DNA from: Porphyra umbilicalis
Taxonomy: Eukaryota; Rhodophyta; Bangiophyceae; Bangiales; Bangiaceae
Direction of reading: 5' to 3'
Assembly (NCBI GenBank): GCA_002049455.2
Contig: KV918821.1
Span: forward strand, 52,501 to 116,500
Length of the DNA stretch: 64,000 nucleotides
Shown here: in pieces, positions 33,540-44,000 of the stretch
Layout of the letters: the number at the start of each line of letters is the position of its first letter
Position numbering within the stretch: position 1 is the first letter of the stretch
Program-made: the position numbers and the translations under genes
Notes under the pieces: generated by a model
The model's database searches: none
The model's input: the letters and a program-made list of their open reading frames with translations, nothing else
Told to the model about the DNA's origin: nothing

Positions 33540-33759
33540 TGCGTAGCCTGCGGCCGATTACCACCGTGTCTTTTGCGGGTCTGCGTTTGTCGGCACGGGG
33601 CCATCCCGTGTCATCGTGCTCGCGCACAGGTTGAGGCCTAACGGCAAATCTTGAGTTGGGGCGCTCGACCGCGAGGTGGCCAACCTCGAGGTTGAGGACC
33701 CGGCGAGTGTGGGGGGGGAGGGGGAGGGGTGGGGGAGCGGGGCGGCCGGGGGCGACGTG

Positions 33760-34530
33760 CCTGGCGGCGGCGGCGCGCCACGGCGGCAAGGGTGGCAAGA
33801 CGCAAGGGCGGCAAGGGCGGCGAGGGCGGCAAGGTCGGCAAGGCCGGCAAGGCCGGCAAGGCGCAAGAACGGCAAGGTCGGCAAGGTCGGAAACGCGGGC
33901 GGCGCGCCCTGCGGCAAGGCACAAGGGCGGCAAGGCCTCTAAGTCCGGCGGTGCGGGCGGCGCGCCCGGTGGCCAAGCGCGGCGGCTGCAAGGGTGGCAC
34001 GCCCGGCTGTGAGGGCGGAGCGCCCGTTGGCCAAGCGCGGCGGCGGCAAGGGCGGCGGCGCCGGTGATTTGCGTTGCGTCGCGGGCGGTTTTTGCCTTGC
34101 GGCGAGGGTGACACCGGCCGGCGGCGCGGGCGAGTTGCCTTGCGGCGCGGGCAAGGGCGGCATCGGCCTGCGACGTGGGCGGTTTGCTTGGCGGCGCGGT
34201 GACAACGGCCGGCGTCGCGGGCGATTTGCGTTGCGGCGCAGGCAAGGGTGGCAACGGCCGGCGACGCGGGCGGTTCGCCTGGCGTCGCGGGAAATTTGCC
34301 TTGCGGCGCGGGCAAGGGTGGCAACGGCCGGTGACGCGGGAGTTTCGCCTGGCGGCGCGGTTGACCACAGCTGGTGGCGCGGGCGATTCGCCTTGCGGCA
34401 CGGGCAGTTCTTGCCTTGCGGCGCAGTTGACAACTGCCGGTGGCGCGGGCGATGCGTCTTGCGGCGCGGGCAAGGGCGGCAACGGCCGGCGACGCGGGCA
34501 GCTCGCCTTGCGGCTACGTACGGACGAGGT
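33760..34530. repeat. GC-rich minisatellite in the minus-strand element
   Basis: To about 33930 the unit is close to GGCAAGGTCGGCAAGGC. From about 34020 a longer unit of roughly 50-60 bases recurs, containing GGCGCGGGCAAGGGTGGCAA and CGGCCGGCGACGCGGGCGG. The long Pro/Ala/Arg minus-strand frame across it (34482-33241) follows from the repeat. Confidence 0.8.
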
Positions 34531-34828
34531 AAGGGTGTATATTCAGGTACCAGCATAGTTGACCCCGCAGCGATGGCGGTGGATGGCGGCAACGCCACCG
34601 GCGAGGCGCACGTGGCTCACGCTGTTGCGGGTGACGGACCCGATGTCGATCGGTCCACCGACCCGGAGATGGTTGTCAACCTCAGCCTCGCGGCTCGTTC
34701 TACGCGCACGTTGGCCCGACCAAGGTGGTCGATGGGTTCCTGGTCATTGCTGACCAGAGTCTGTACGACATTTGCGTCCGCAACCGCGCTCGCGCGCACA
34801 CTCGGCGTATCTACTTCGCAGTTTCCTG

Positions 34829-35696
34829 TCAGTCATTATAGCGATGTCGGCAGTGGCAGGCCAGTTTGGCCCACGGTGTGGGATTTGCACCCCTCGCATC
34901 TGTTGGTGAAAATACTTGGTACTCGAAACATGCGCGTATGGCGGTAGCGTACCAACTGGTGTTGGTCCGTTGTGGTATGACCACGGTTGCTTCCTCTGTG
35001 GTTGTCACCAGGCGTCGAAGGACTGCGTGCTGTACCAGGGTTACGAGAAACCCGTTGCGGAGCACTGGCACAGAGGGATCGCTCCCGATCAGTGACGCTT
35101 GCGCGGTTTTTGGCCACAAGTATGTGTACGGACCGTACTCACGGTTCAGCCGAGGGACATGCCTCAAGGCAAAGTGGCGGTCATACGCAAAGTTGTCCGA
35201 CGACGTCGGGCTTGACCCAGAGGCAGAATCATCGGAAGATGACCAAGGCACGGCGTTAGCCGGATCGTCCTTTCGCACGGACTTGCCTTTCGTCACCTTG
35301 CTTGTCTTCTTGACGTTCTTGGTCTTGTCGCCGGACTGACGGCGAGACTTAGACACACGGCGTTCCTCCTCGTGGAAGTCTACCTTGCGCAGGGCCTCGA
35401 CGTCGTCGACCAACTTGTCATTGGCTCGCGCCAGAGACACGTAAGTTTGTTCTTGAGTCGTTACGCGTCGTTGACGTGCTTCAACGGCAAACCTTCAGGC
35501 TCTCCACCACCTGCATCTGCCCGGAGACGGCTTGATCTGCAGGGATTGGAGGAGTAGGAGCACCGTCCGGTGCGGCGTCGAAGGTGGCAGAAAGAATTGT
35601 CCCCCGCCCGGCGTCCGGTATCCAGCTGGCAGCTTGCCGTCTCTGTCTCGCCGACTGCCGCCGGTTCAACCAGTAGACATACTGGGACCTGAACAA
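34829..35696 (-). pseudogene. gag-like frame of the minus-strand LTR element
   Basis: Two minus-strand frames join near 35495 with one frameshift. The first ends QAVSGQMQVVESLK. The second continues VEARQRRVTTQEQTYVSLAR and a further charged helix, giving a likely coiled coil. A Lys-rich patch (KTKNVKKTSKVTKGKSVRKD) and a Ser/Asp-rich stretch follow. This coiled-coil, basic, acidic-Ser layout resembles the N-terminal part of the other gag frames in the window. No zinc knuckle is seen. Confidence is limited because the similarity is only in layout. Confidence 0.45.
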
Positions 35697-35910
35697 AGTG
35701 TTGCGAGTTGGAAAACGCCCTGCGCGTCAACTTTGAAGATCACAACCGTAATGCCCCCGGCACCACGCCCACAAGTCGATAGCTATCGCCCAGGGTGCCA
35801 AGTGACCGTATCGACATCGTCACAACGCCACGAGGCAGCAAAAAAGTTCTCCGGAACACCGTGCCGCGAGGCACGATGAAGGCGAGGGTATCCCCTGCTG
35901 CTCTACCAAA

Positions 35911-36310
35911 TGTGGTCTGAATAACGTTGGTTCAATTACGTGTGTATTGAGACCGACCGTAGCCAAGCAATAAAGCGAGTTATATCGCTGTCGTGGCGAG
36001 GAAGAGAGAACTTTTGTCGAAGAGCATCCGATGGGGAGACGGGTGGTGCCCACGACGGCGACCCCGGACCCATGGTGATTGAATATGAACGAGGGCACTG
36101 GTCGATCGACCGTCGGATCACAAGCGATCGTGACGAGTGCCGCGGGACAGATAAGACAGGCAAGCAAACGAACAATAAAAACTGCACAGTGCGGAAGTAA
36201 ACCCCCAAAGGGCATGCCACAGGCCAATTCCCACAGTACGTGGGCTTTGGCCAGTCAAGGGGGCTGGCTACCTGTGGCAATTTGCCAATTGCGGGCGAAG
36301 ACATGCTACA
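35911..36310 (-). repeat. 5' LTR of the minus-strand element
   Basis: Direct repeat of 32658-33053. On the minus strand it runs TGTAGC...CCACA, and the primer-site-like TGGTAGAGCAGCAGGGG lies just beyond it at 35908-35892. Confidence 0.8.
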
Positions 36311-37686
36311 CCCGGACGCCGAACAGGTGCCGCAAGAAGGCGCCCCCACCGGGGACTCCTCCTCCAGGCCGCCGTCCGACTCCATCAAGTTCTCCTCGTT
36401 CGCTCCGGCGGCCTCTGAGGTCTCACACTCATTCGACGTGTCCGCAAAGATGCTGCCACCCGCGTCTTCATCTTCCGCTGGCGCTCTCCTTGGCGATGCT
36501 GATGACGTGGGAAATAGGGCACCGCTGACGCGGATGCCCGACTGAATGAGGGTACCAACGGACCGCATCGTGTTGTCAGCGAGTTGAAGAATCTCGTCGA
36601 CATCTTTGACCCAGCCATGCCAATCTAGAGCCTTTTTCAGAACGATTGGGCGCATAGCGGCTGCTTCCTGCTTCCCCGTCGTCCTCGTGGGGCCGTGCAC
36701 AGACTCGGCCGCTGTGTGGAGGTCTTGTCCATCTTTGAATACGCGGCGAAGCGCTAGGGAATCCTTGCCAATGGATGCCAGCGACATGGGCGGCTCGCCC
36801 GCGTCGCTGCGTGAGGCCGTGAGACCACCCGCCGCAGACGTCGACTCAGAGTGCCCGGCGTCTGCCGCCGCTGACTCCGTCGTCGCTGCAGCTTCTGACC
36901 CCGACGCACCGGCGGCACATTCTACCGCCGACGATCCCAGCGTCGCCACCGCCGCGGACAAGGCGGTGGCCGCCGCGACTTGACTGACAATGTCTGCCTT
37001 GAGAAAGTCGCCCATAAGGTTGGACAAATGTAGTTGGAGGCTTCTAGATGATAACCCGTGGGAAGCAACGTTAATGCGACCCCATCTGCCCACTTGAAGA
37101 CGACGAACAGTCGCTCGTCCATGGACACCATGACCGCACGAACTGAGGCATCGTCGCCGGCTTCGTCATTGGCGCCGCTCCCGGTGCACACGACTGCCGC
37201 CGCGCCCAGCACCAACTCGACCACGGCCCCGGCCGCCCTGGCATTGCCCCCGTCCACCACCACTGCAGCCGCGTCCGCGGCCGCTGCCACTGTTTGGAGC
37301 ATCACCGGTGCAGCGGGCACCGCCGCCTCGAGACACACCCTTAGACGCTTAGCCGCGCCCGTGGCGGGATAGGACACGTGGAGATCGCTCGTCATCTGAA
37401 AGTGCCGTGCCCCGAGACCCCGCCACATTCTCGTGCAACATGTCGTCCTCAGTGTGTAAGGCGAGGTAGTTGATCGCGGGGAAGTGGCGCACCACGTGCG
37501 CGTCCCCGTCGCTGTCATGATGGCGTGCACCGTTTGCATCTGGCGCTCGCGTGTCTGCAAACTCATGTCGAGGGGGATCTCTGTGGTCGGCGATATCACC
37601 GCCGCGAAAGCGGGGGGAGAGCCTTGTAGCTACAGCCGACGTAGCGGCTGTGGGAGCGGGTGCCCCACCCCCAACGTCCGTTGTGG
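36311..37686 (-). pseudogene. Decayed unknown gene cut by the LTR element and MITE copy 2
   Basis: Minus-strand protein-like sequence spans at least two frames. It includes YLALHTEDDMLHENVAGS (near 37460-37410), MVSMDERLFVVFKWADGVAL (about 37130-37070), LPTGYHLEASNYIC, then after a one-base slip near 37020 LMGDFLKADIVSQVAAATAL, and further on MRPIVLKKALDWHGWVKDV (about 36660). An Ala/Ser-rich linker and an acidic tail follow. Frameshifts lie near 37390 and 37020. I do not recognise the family. Non-repetitive composition argues for former coding function. Confidence 0.45.
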
Positions 37687-37688
37687 TA

Positions 37689-38082
37689 CTGCTGATCATC
37701 GACTTTTGTCCTGGTGGACACAGACTGACTTGCGGATCGACTCTCTCCACCAATTAAATGCGCTCCTGGGACTAACTTGATGCTCCTGATTGCTGACATG
37801 TGCCCATACAGCCTGGAAATCGACATCAGCTCCTCTTTTTTTCTGCACTTCTGGAGACTGTAGAAAATCTTAAGATCTCGCGAGGGCGGCTTGCTCCGTG
37901 CCAAGAAACTTGGATCAAACGGCAACAAACAGTGAGTTCTGCTGAATGCAATGTCGTGGCACCGATTGCGCTCTTTTTATTGGCTTCGATGCCTTCTTAC
38001 TATCGTTTCAGACCTATAGAATGCTGTTATTCACAGTCAGTCCCTATCTCTGTCCCCCAGGACAAAATTTGGGGATCAGTAA
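37689..38082 (+). mobile_element. MITE copy 2 (394 bp, TA-flanked)
   Basis: Ends CTGCTGATCATCGACTTTTG and, complemented, TTACTGATCCCCAAATTTTG. TA flanks at 37687-37688 and 38083-38084. Same orientation as copy 3 and opposite to copy 1. More diverged at its left end. Confidence 0.9.
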
Positions 38083-38084
38083 TA

Positions 38085-39294
38085 GTGCCATCAACTTCGC
38101 CCCCCACAGCCGCGCCGCCGCTATCGCTGTCGTGGCCACCGCGCCCATCATTGTGTACGACACTATTGGGATTTTAAAATCGTACCACTCAGCTACAGCC
38201 ACAATACCGGTGTGAACGGTCCTGAGAAGTGCAAAGTTATAGTCCAGCAGACACCACGCACCACTACAGCACCAACGCCTCCCGCCTCCGTAGGCCACAC
38301 TCTTTCTCTCTCAGCGCGCGACACCCCTCGTAGGCCTAGGCACGGCCGACGCGAGCGTGTAACCGACGTGGGAGACAATGGCACGCATGGGGAACGAGGA
38401 AGATTCTCAAGAAAAAGGTTGTGGCAATGCACCGGGGCGGAGGGGGGGCCAGCAGTACTGTGATAGTGCACTCCTTGGGGGTGGTGGTGCGTTGCCGCCG
38501 GAAGGGGGACAGGAGGCAAAGCTGTTGTCGCTATAAAAGCACCAGTGCATAAGTGGGAAGTGGCGAGGGTCAACAAGAGCCAGGGTGTGCGGGGACATAA
38601 TGTGGTGTAAAAGGCAAGACGCGGTGCAAGAGGCGGGCAACGAGGGGAACACCGGCCAAGCGCGTGCTGAAAGAGCGCTGGTGGTTCTATTGCCGCGCCG
38701 GTAGACCGCTGCGCTGGATGCTACCGCCAACGAGCGCAGGCACCGACGCACCACCGGGCCACTGGTACGAGATTAAAACAAATCTGCATGAGGTCGTACA
38801 ATCAGGCCGAGCGAGATATCATGCGTGCTGCGCGCCTGCGCTGCAGGGGGAGAGGATCAGCCGCGCACCGTCATGGGTGCCTGTTGTGGCGGCTGGAGTC
38901 CTCGGGTATCGGACGGGCCTGGGAGGCGGGGTATGTTGCCAGCAAATCGACCGGGATGTTGGCTGGTCGGCTTTTTTGGGCCTTACGGTGGCCTCGCCCC
39001 GCGGCCGGATCGGGGCTGTGTTGCGGCCGTCTGATTGGTCCACATGAGCTTGGATATCTTGGCTGCTGCTGGTGGCGATAGTCGGACTTGATTTTTTTTA
39101 TCACAGCATTTCGCATGGTTCGGAGGCACTTAATTTCGCATCACGGGTGACCTGCATTGGCCGGCTCCGATTGGAGGCCGAGCCACCAGCTTCCGCGGGC
39201 AGCTTGCTTCCACATATTTCCGCGGGGTGGGACCGAATAACGGCCGTCAAGTGAAGGCGCATATTTTGTCCACCAGGGGCCGGGGTGCTGGCGT
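38085..39294. other. No recognisable gene
   Basis: Short overlapping frames without motifs. No repeat structure stands out. Confidence 0.4.
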
Positions 39295-40530
39295 GTGTTA
39301 GCCCGCTATGGCCCCGCTAGGGGAGGTCTTGGACTCTTTCTCGTGTCCAGAAGAAATACCAACCGTGCCTAGGGTCTCTTGCTCCCTCGAGTCACTGCCG
39401 TAATACCTTTGTCCTTCTCTTTTGGACGGGCGTGGAATGCACTTTCCCCTTGCCCTTTTCTTTTGGGCCTCTCCTTGTCGGGCCACGGGGGTTGTTGATT
39501 TCCTGTCCGGACTGAGGAGAGAAAACCGCTACATTATGGGTGGAGCAGCAGGGAAGGGACATACTTTTTGCCCGTATCGGGGCGCCCTTCCTATTTCTTT
39601 GGCCGAGCATCTCTTTTCTTATGTCCGTTTGCATTCTCTTCCATCTGGTATCCTCAGAGGACCTGTCGAGTGCCATGGGGCCGACATGCAGGACCCTCCT
39701 GCTGGTGGACGGGGTCGGAGTGCGCCCCCAGACGTGTCCTTTGTTACTCCTCCTGGCCGAGAGGGAAGAAAAGGTCTTCGACGGACTACTTCCGAATGGG
39801 GTCAGACCGGGATTTGCCCCCGGGTGTCACCCCCGCCCCCTCCTCCTAGTGTTGACAGCTCGCCTGGCCGTCGTGGATCGTTCCTCATGCCGACTGATGG
39901 ACGGTCTGCGTTGAACACGTTCCGATCGGTCATGCTGGCCGACGTGACGTGGGCCCTGAGCGAGTCCTCTCGACGGGCGGATTCGGGCGGTCAAGCGTCG
40001 GAACAAGGCGGGACCAGCCGGTCCCACAAGAAGCAGCACAATCCCCGGCGTCGCCGTCCATCCACCTCGTCTTCTTCGTCGGACGAATTTTCTTCCGGGT
40101 CGACCGACGGTCAAGATGCGAGGGGGGCCACGACATCCCACGGGGCCAATCCGGCGGTCCCTCCTCTTCGAGTTCTACAATGCTCGGACGATCGCTTTTG
40201 GCAGGTGTTGGACTAAAAGACTTCCCGCCTACGGAACCGTCGGACGTTCTACGGGGCGGCCCGAGTGCGAAAGATGGGCCAAACACCCAAAAACAAGAAG
40301 CAATCCTCCGGCGGTCTCCCGCACTTTTCTTGCAAGAACATCCTCAAGGCCATTTCCTGGTTGCGCAAGTTGGTCAAAGCGTGCAACGACAATGACGTGT
40401 CCTAAAAGATGACCCTCTACGCGGTCTTCCACTTCCTGTCGGGCGACGCGGAACTATGCCACACCCGCGAGCTTACGAACACTGGGACTGTTGAGGCAGC
40501 CCCCCAAGTCCGCGCAGGTAATTCAGAGTG
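39295..40530 (+). pseudogene. gag: 5' part of another LTR element: possible LTR end, primer site and decayed gag
   Basis: A possible LTR (TGTGTTAGCCCG from 39295 to ...CCGCTACA at 39533) is followed by TTATGGGTGGAGCAGCAGGG, matching the primer site of the gypsy element. ATG 39686 starts a Pro/Ser/Arg-rich gag-like frame to 40216. After a frame slip it continues with NILKAISWLRKLVKACND, a TAA near 40404, and KMTLYAVFHFLSGDAELCH (about 40406-40465). That is the same layout as the capsid helix region of the gypsy gag at 4330-4480. No pol follows and no second LTR was found, so the element is truncated. Confidence 0.55.
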
Positions 40531-41042
40531 ACCACGGACAGCCTGGCTAATTTGAGTTGTATTTATGCTGTCATTGGCTGAATTGGGTGAGCCATTGACA
40601 TGCGTTTCTGTATTCGTGTGATGTAATTTCTTGTGCTTGTATACCGAGTGCAGCTCACTTTGGAGCAGAGCTCGGCGAGATTCTCGTGGGCTATTCGTGG
40701 GGCGTCGCAACTTGCTGGGTGGTGAGGTCCTGTACACTCCAAGGGATGGAGCAATGCGCTGGCGAAGGGTGCGCCGGCAGGACGTGGCGAGAGATGCATA
40801 TGGAGCGGTTAAAAGCCTGCTGGTCTCGCGCTTCAGACCCTTTCGAGAGAAGCAACGCATCTACCAAACTACCGCTCAATTCAGAGGTTATGGGCCCAGC
40901 TGTCGCTGGTGGTAACCGTCGTCTTTCCTGCGGTCGCTGGCGAGACGACGGTGCTGAGGTCGTGGTGTGAACCGGCGTCGGGTGGGCGTGTTCTGCTTGC
41001 TACGTCGTTAGTGCGGCGCTGTGCGGCGCCGAGGTCGTCAAC
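40531..41042. other. Upstream region of the copia element; no LTR identified
   Basis: I could not find a direct repeat of this stretch after 45468. No gene seen. Confidence 0.35.
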
Positions 41043-44000
41043 ATGGCAGACCACGGTTTCTATGGCGGCCCCCAGTTCGCGCAGCTGGACGACGACTTCA
41101 AGGTGTAGAAAGCGTACCAGCGGGGCGCAGCTCAAGAAGGAGAAGCTCTGGGCGGCTGTCGTGACGGACCGAACGGCATCCTCGTCCGACGAAAAAAAGT
41201 CCGACCCGGCGGTCGACGCGTAGGGCGCCATAAACGACGCGGCGCTGGCGACCATTCAGATGTCGGTCAAGCCCGTGCATCTCAACATGGTCACGTCGGA
41301 GGACACGGCCAAGGAGGAGTGGGACGCGCTCAAGGTCATGCTCAAGGCACATGAAAACGAACGGCTGCTGAGGCTCATGGACGCGCTTCGCAGCCTGAAG
41401 AAGGGCGGCGACGAGAACATCACCAAATTTGCGTCGCGCGCCAAGATAATCCGGGACGAGCTTGCAATGCTTTGCAACATTGTGGACAACAACACGCTTG
41501 CGCTGCGTGTCCTGGCTGGGCTCCCGGCAGAGTATGGGATTCTCAGGACGGTGTTGGACAACAAGGACAGTAAGCTTGTCGGGTCGGACGTGACGGCTAA
41601 GCTGCTTCAAGTCGAGCAGCGGAGCATTTCTGTCGGCGCTTCCAAGCCTTCTGGCAGTTTCAAGTCACAAGCCCGTGCGGCAGCGGCGCCTGAGAAGCCG
41701 TTTGACCAGAAGTCGGTCGTGTACTTCCACTGCAACAAGAAGGGACACATGCAGCGCGACTGCCACATGAAGAAGGCGGACAAGGCCACGAGCAAGGGCA
41801 AGCCCGGCGGTGGTGGTCGTAAAGGCGGCCACGGCGGCGGGCCCCACGCGGGTGTCGCTCTGGCCTACACTGCTTCCACTGGCAATACCGGAAGCAGCAA
41901 GGCTCACGGGAGCACTCTGTTTTCATCAACTTGGGTGCTCGACTCAGGCAGAACCAACAACATGGCCGCCGGTGATAAGGGCTTCACCGTTCGGACGGCG
42001 GAGAGCGGGGCCGAGGCCACCTTGGCCAACGGCGATAGGGTGCCCATCAACGGGCACGGCCACGTCTCCATGGACGTTGGAAAAGGAAGCACCAAGACGC
42101 GCATGGTGCTCGAGGACGCCGTGCTCGTTCCGAACCTGACTAGCAACCTGCTGTCGGTTCGAGCGATCGACCGCAATTGATGTGCGGTGGTGCTTGTCTA
42201 CAACGCCTGTTACATTCTTAGTGACAGGGATGCTGTTCTCTGGAGCAAGGTGCTCGACAAGGCTTCAATGCTCGGCAAGGTGAACGACCTGGAGCAGTAG
42301 GTGATCAAAATGACGCCGGTCCAGGCATTAGTTAACGTGGCATCCACGCGCATACCTGGGGAGGCGGAGCTATGGCACCGTCGATTCAACCACTTGCGGT
42401 TGGAGAACCTCAAGCGGGCGGCCACAATGATAGACGGCATGCCGTCGTCAATGGCAGACGTCAACCGCGTCGTTGGTACTGTGTGTGTGCCGTGTGTGGA
42501 CGGCAAAATGGCTCTTTTGCCCAGCCTCCGCTCGTCGACAGCGACAACCAAGTGCGAACTGGTGCACATCGACATTGGTTGCCCACTGACAGAGTCGTTG
42601 GGTGATTCCATCTACTTCATGACGGCGATGGAGGACTCCACGGGCTTCATCACGGCAACACCTATCAAGACAAAAGGGATGCCCCCGGACGTGCTCAAGA
42701 CGCGTATCAAGCATCTTGAGGCACCGACAGGGACCAAGGTCAAGCGCGTCCGTCATGATGGTGCCAAGGAGTACGTCAACAAGGACCTCTAGGCGTGGTA
42801 CGAGGACAAGGGCATCACATGGGAGATGACGGCGTCGTACAAATCGCAGCAAAACGGCAAAGCGGAGCGGGTTAACCGCACGCTGATGGAGCGCATGCGT
42901 GCTGCTCTGCCCGATGCTGAAGTAGAGGCAAACCTGTGGGCTGAGGTGTTGTTCTCCGTCGTTCATGTTCTGAACCGGTCCGCCAAGGCGGGGCTGGACA
43001 TGACGCTGCTGGAGGCTCTAATTGGTGGACGCCCCAACGTCGCGGGATTCCGCTCTTGGGAGAGTCGGGCGTGGGTGCTCAAACCCAAAAAGCAGCAGCG
43101 TAATCTGGAGCCTAGGACCGGCGTCGGCCGCCTTGTTGGCTACACTGTCGGTGGCAAGGCCTACCGCATCCTCGAGGACGAGAAAATGCAAGTCTTAGAG
43201 CGTCGAGACTTGCTGATGGAGGAGAACCCGGCTGTGGTCGAGACGTCGGCGGTCGGGCCATGCGCTGGTCCCCGGCTAACTGCGGAGGCTGACGCCAACA
43301 GCGTCGACGGCACAGAAGGGGAAATGGACATGCTCGACGCCGAAGGCGGGCGTGGAGACGAGTACACACCCGGAGAAACTTCCACAGGCGACAAAGATGG
43401 CAGTCCTCCTGCCCTCGCTGAAGAGAACGGAAAAGGGGACGATGACGGCGTTGGTGACTCGACACCCTGGGAAAGTCAAGCACCAAAGGCCAGAGACAGC
43501 GTCGCAGCGGGGCCTCGCCGCTCGAAGCGCAAGCGTGGTCCCGAGAACACATGGTGGGAGAAGGAATTCAAGGCTTACCTGGTAAGCGGTACCGCGTCCA
43601 CGGCTGAGGAGGGCTGGGACTTTCAGAACCCGCCTGCAAACGAGAAGGAGGCGCGTGCTCGTCCTGACTGGCCGCTGTGACAGCAGGCAATTCAGAAGGA
43701 GGTGGCGGCACACAAGAGCTTTGGCTCCTGGTCCAAGATCAACGGTAACAATAAGAACCACAAAGCCGTCAGGACCCGATTTTTGTTTGACACCAAACAC
43801 GACGCGGAGGGCAAGATGACGCGCTACTAGGCCCAACTCGTGGCCCAAGGTTTAAAACAAGGGCCGAGGCGCGACATTGATGAGACATGGGCGCCGGTGC
43901 CCAACGCGGCTACGACACGGTCTCTCTTTGCTGTGGCTGGAGCTACGGGCTGGGAGGTTCATCATGTCGATGTCAAGACAGCCTTCCTCAACGCCTAGAT

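Larger units (their letters stand above)
32658..36310 (-). mobile_element. LTR retroelement lacking pol, minus strand (TRIM/LARD-like)
   Basis: Two near-identical blocks of about 400 bp in the same orientation (32658-33053 and 35911-36310) have TG/CA ends. Read on the minus strand, the 35911-36310 copy is the 5' LTR, because TTTGGTAGAGCAGCAGGGGA follows it, matching the gypsy element's primer site. The internal 2.86 kb has a gag-like frame and GC-rich minisatellite but no protease, RT or integrase. The outside five bases differ (CATCA and CCCGG), so no target duplication is evident. Recombination between elements or decay may explain that. Confidence 0.7.

Noticed and set aside
33241-34482. 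413-codon Pro/Ala/Arg minus-strand frame
   Set aside because: Produced by the GGCAAGG/GCGCGGG minisatellite and the poly-G run.
32653-36315. Target-site duplication for the minus-strand LTR element
   Set aside because: The five bases outside the LTRs (CATCA and CCCGG) do not match.
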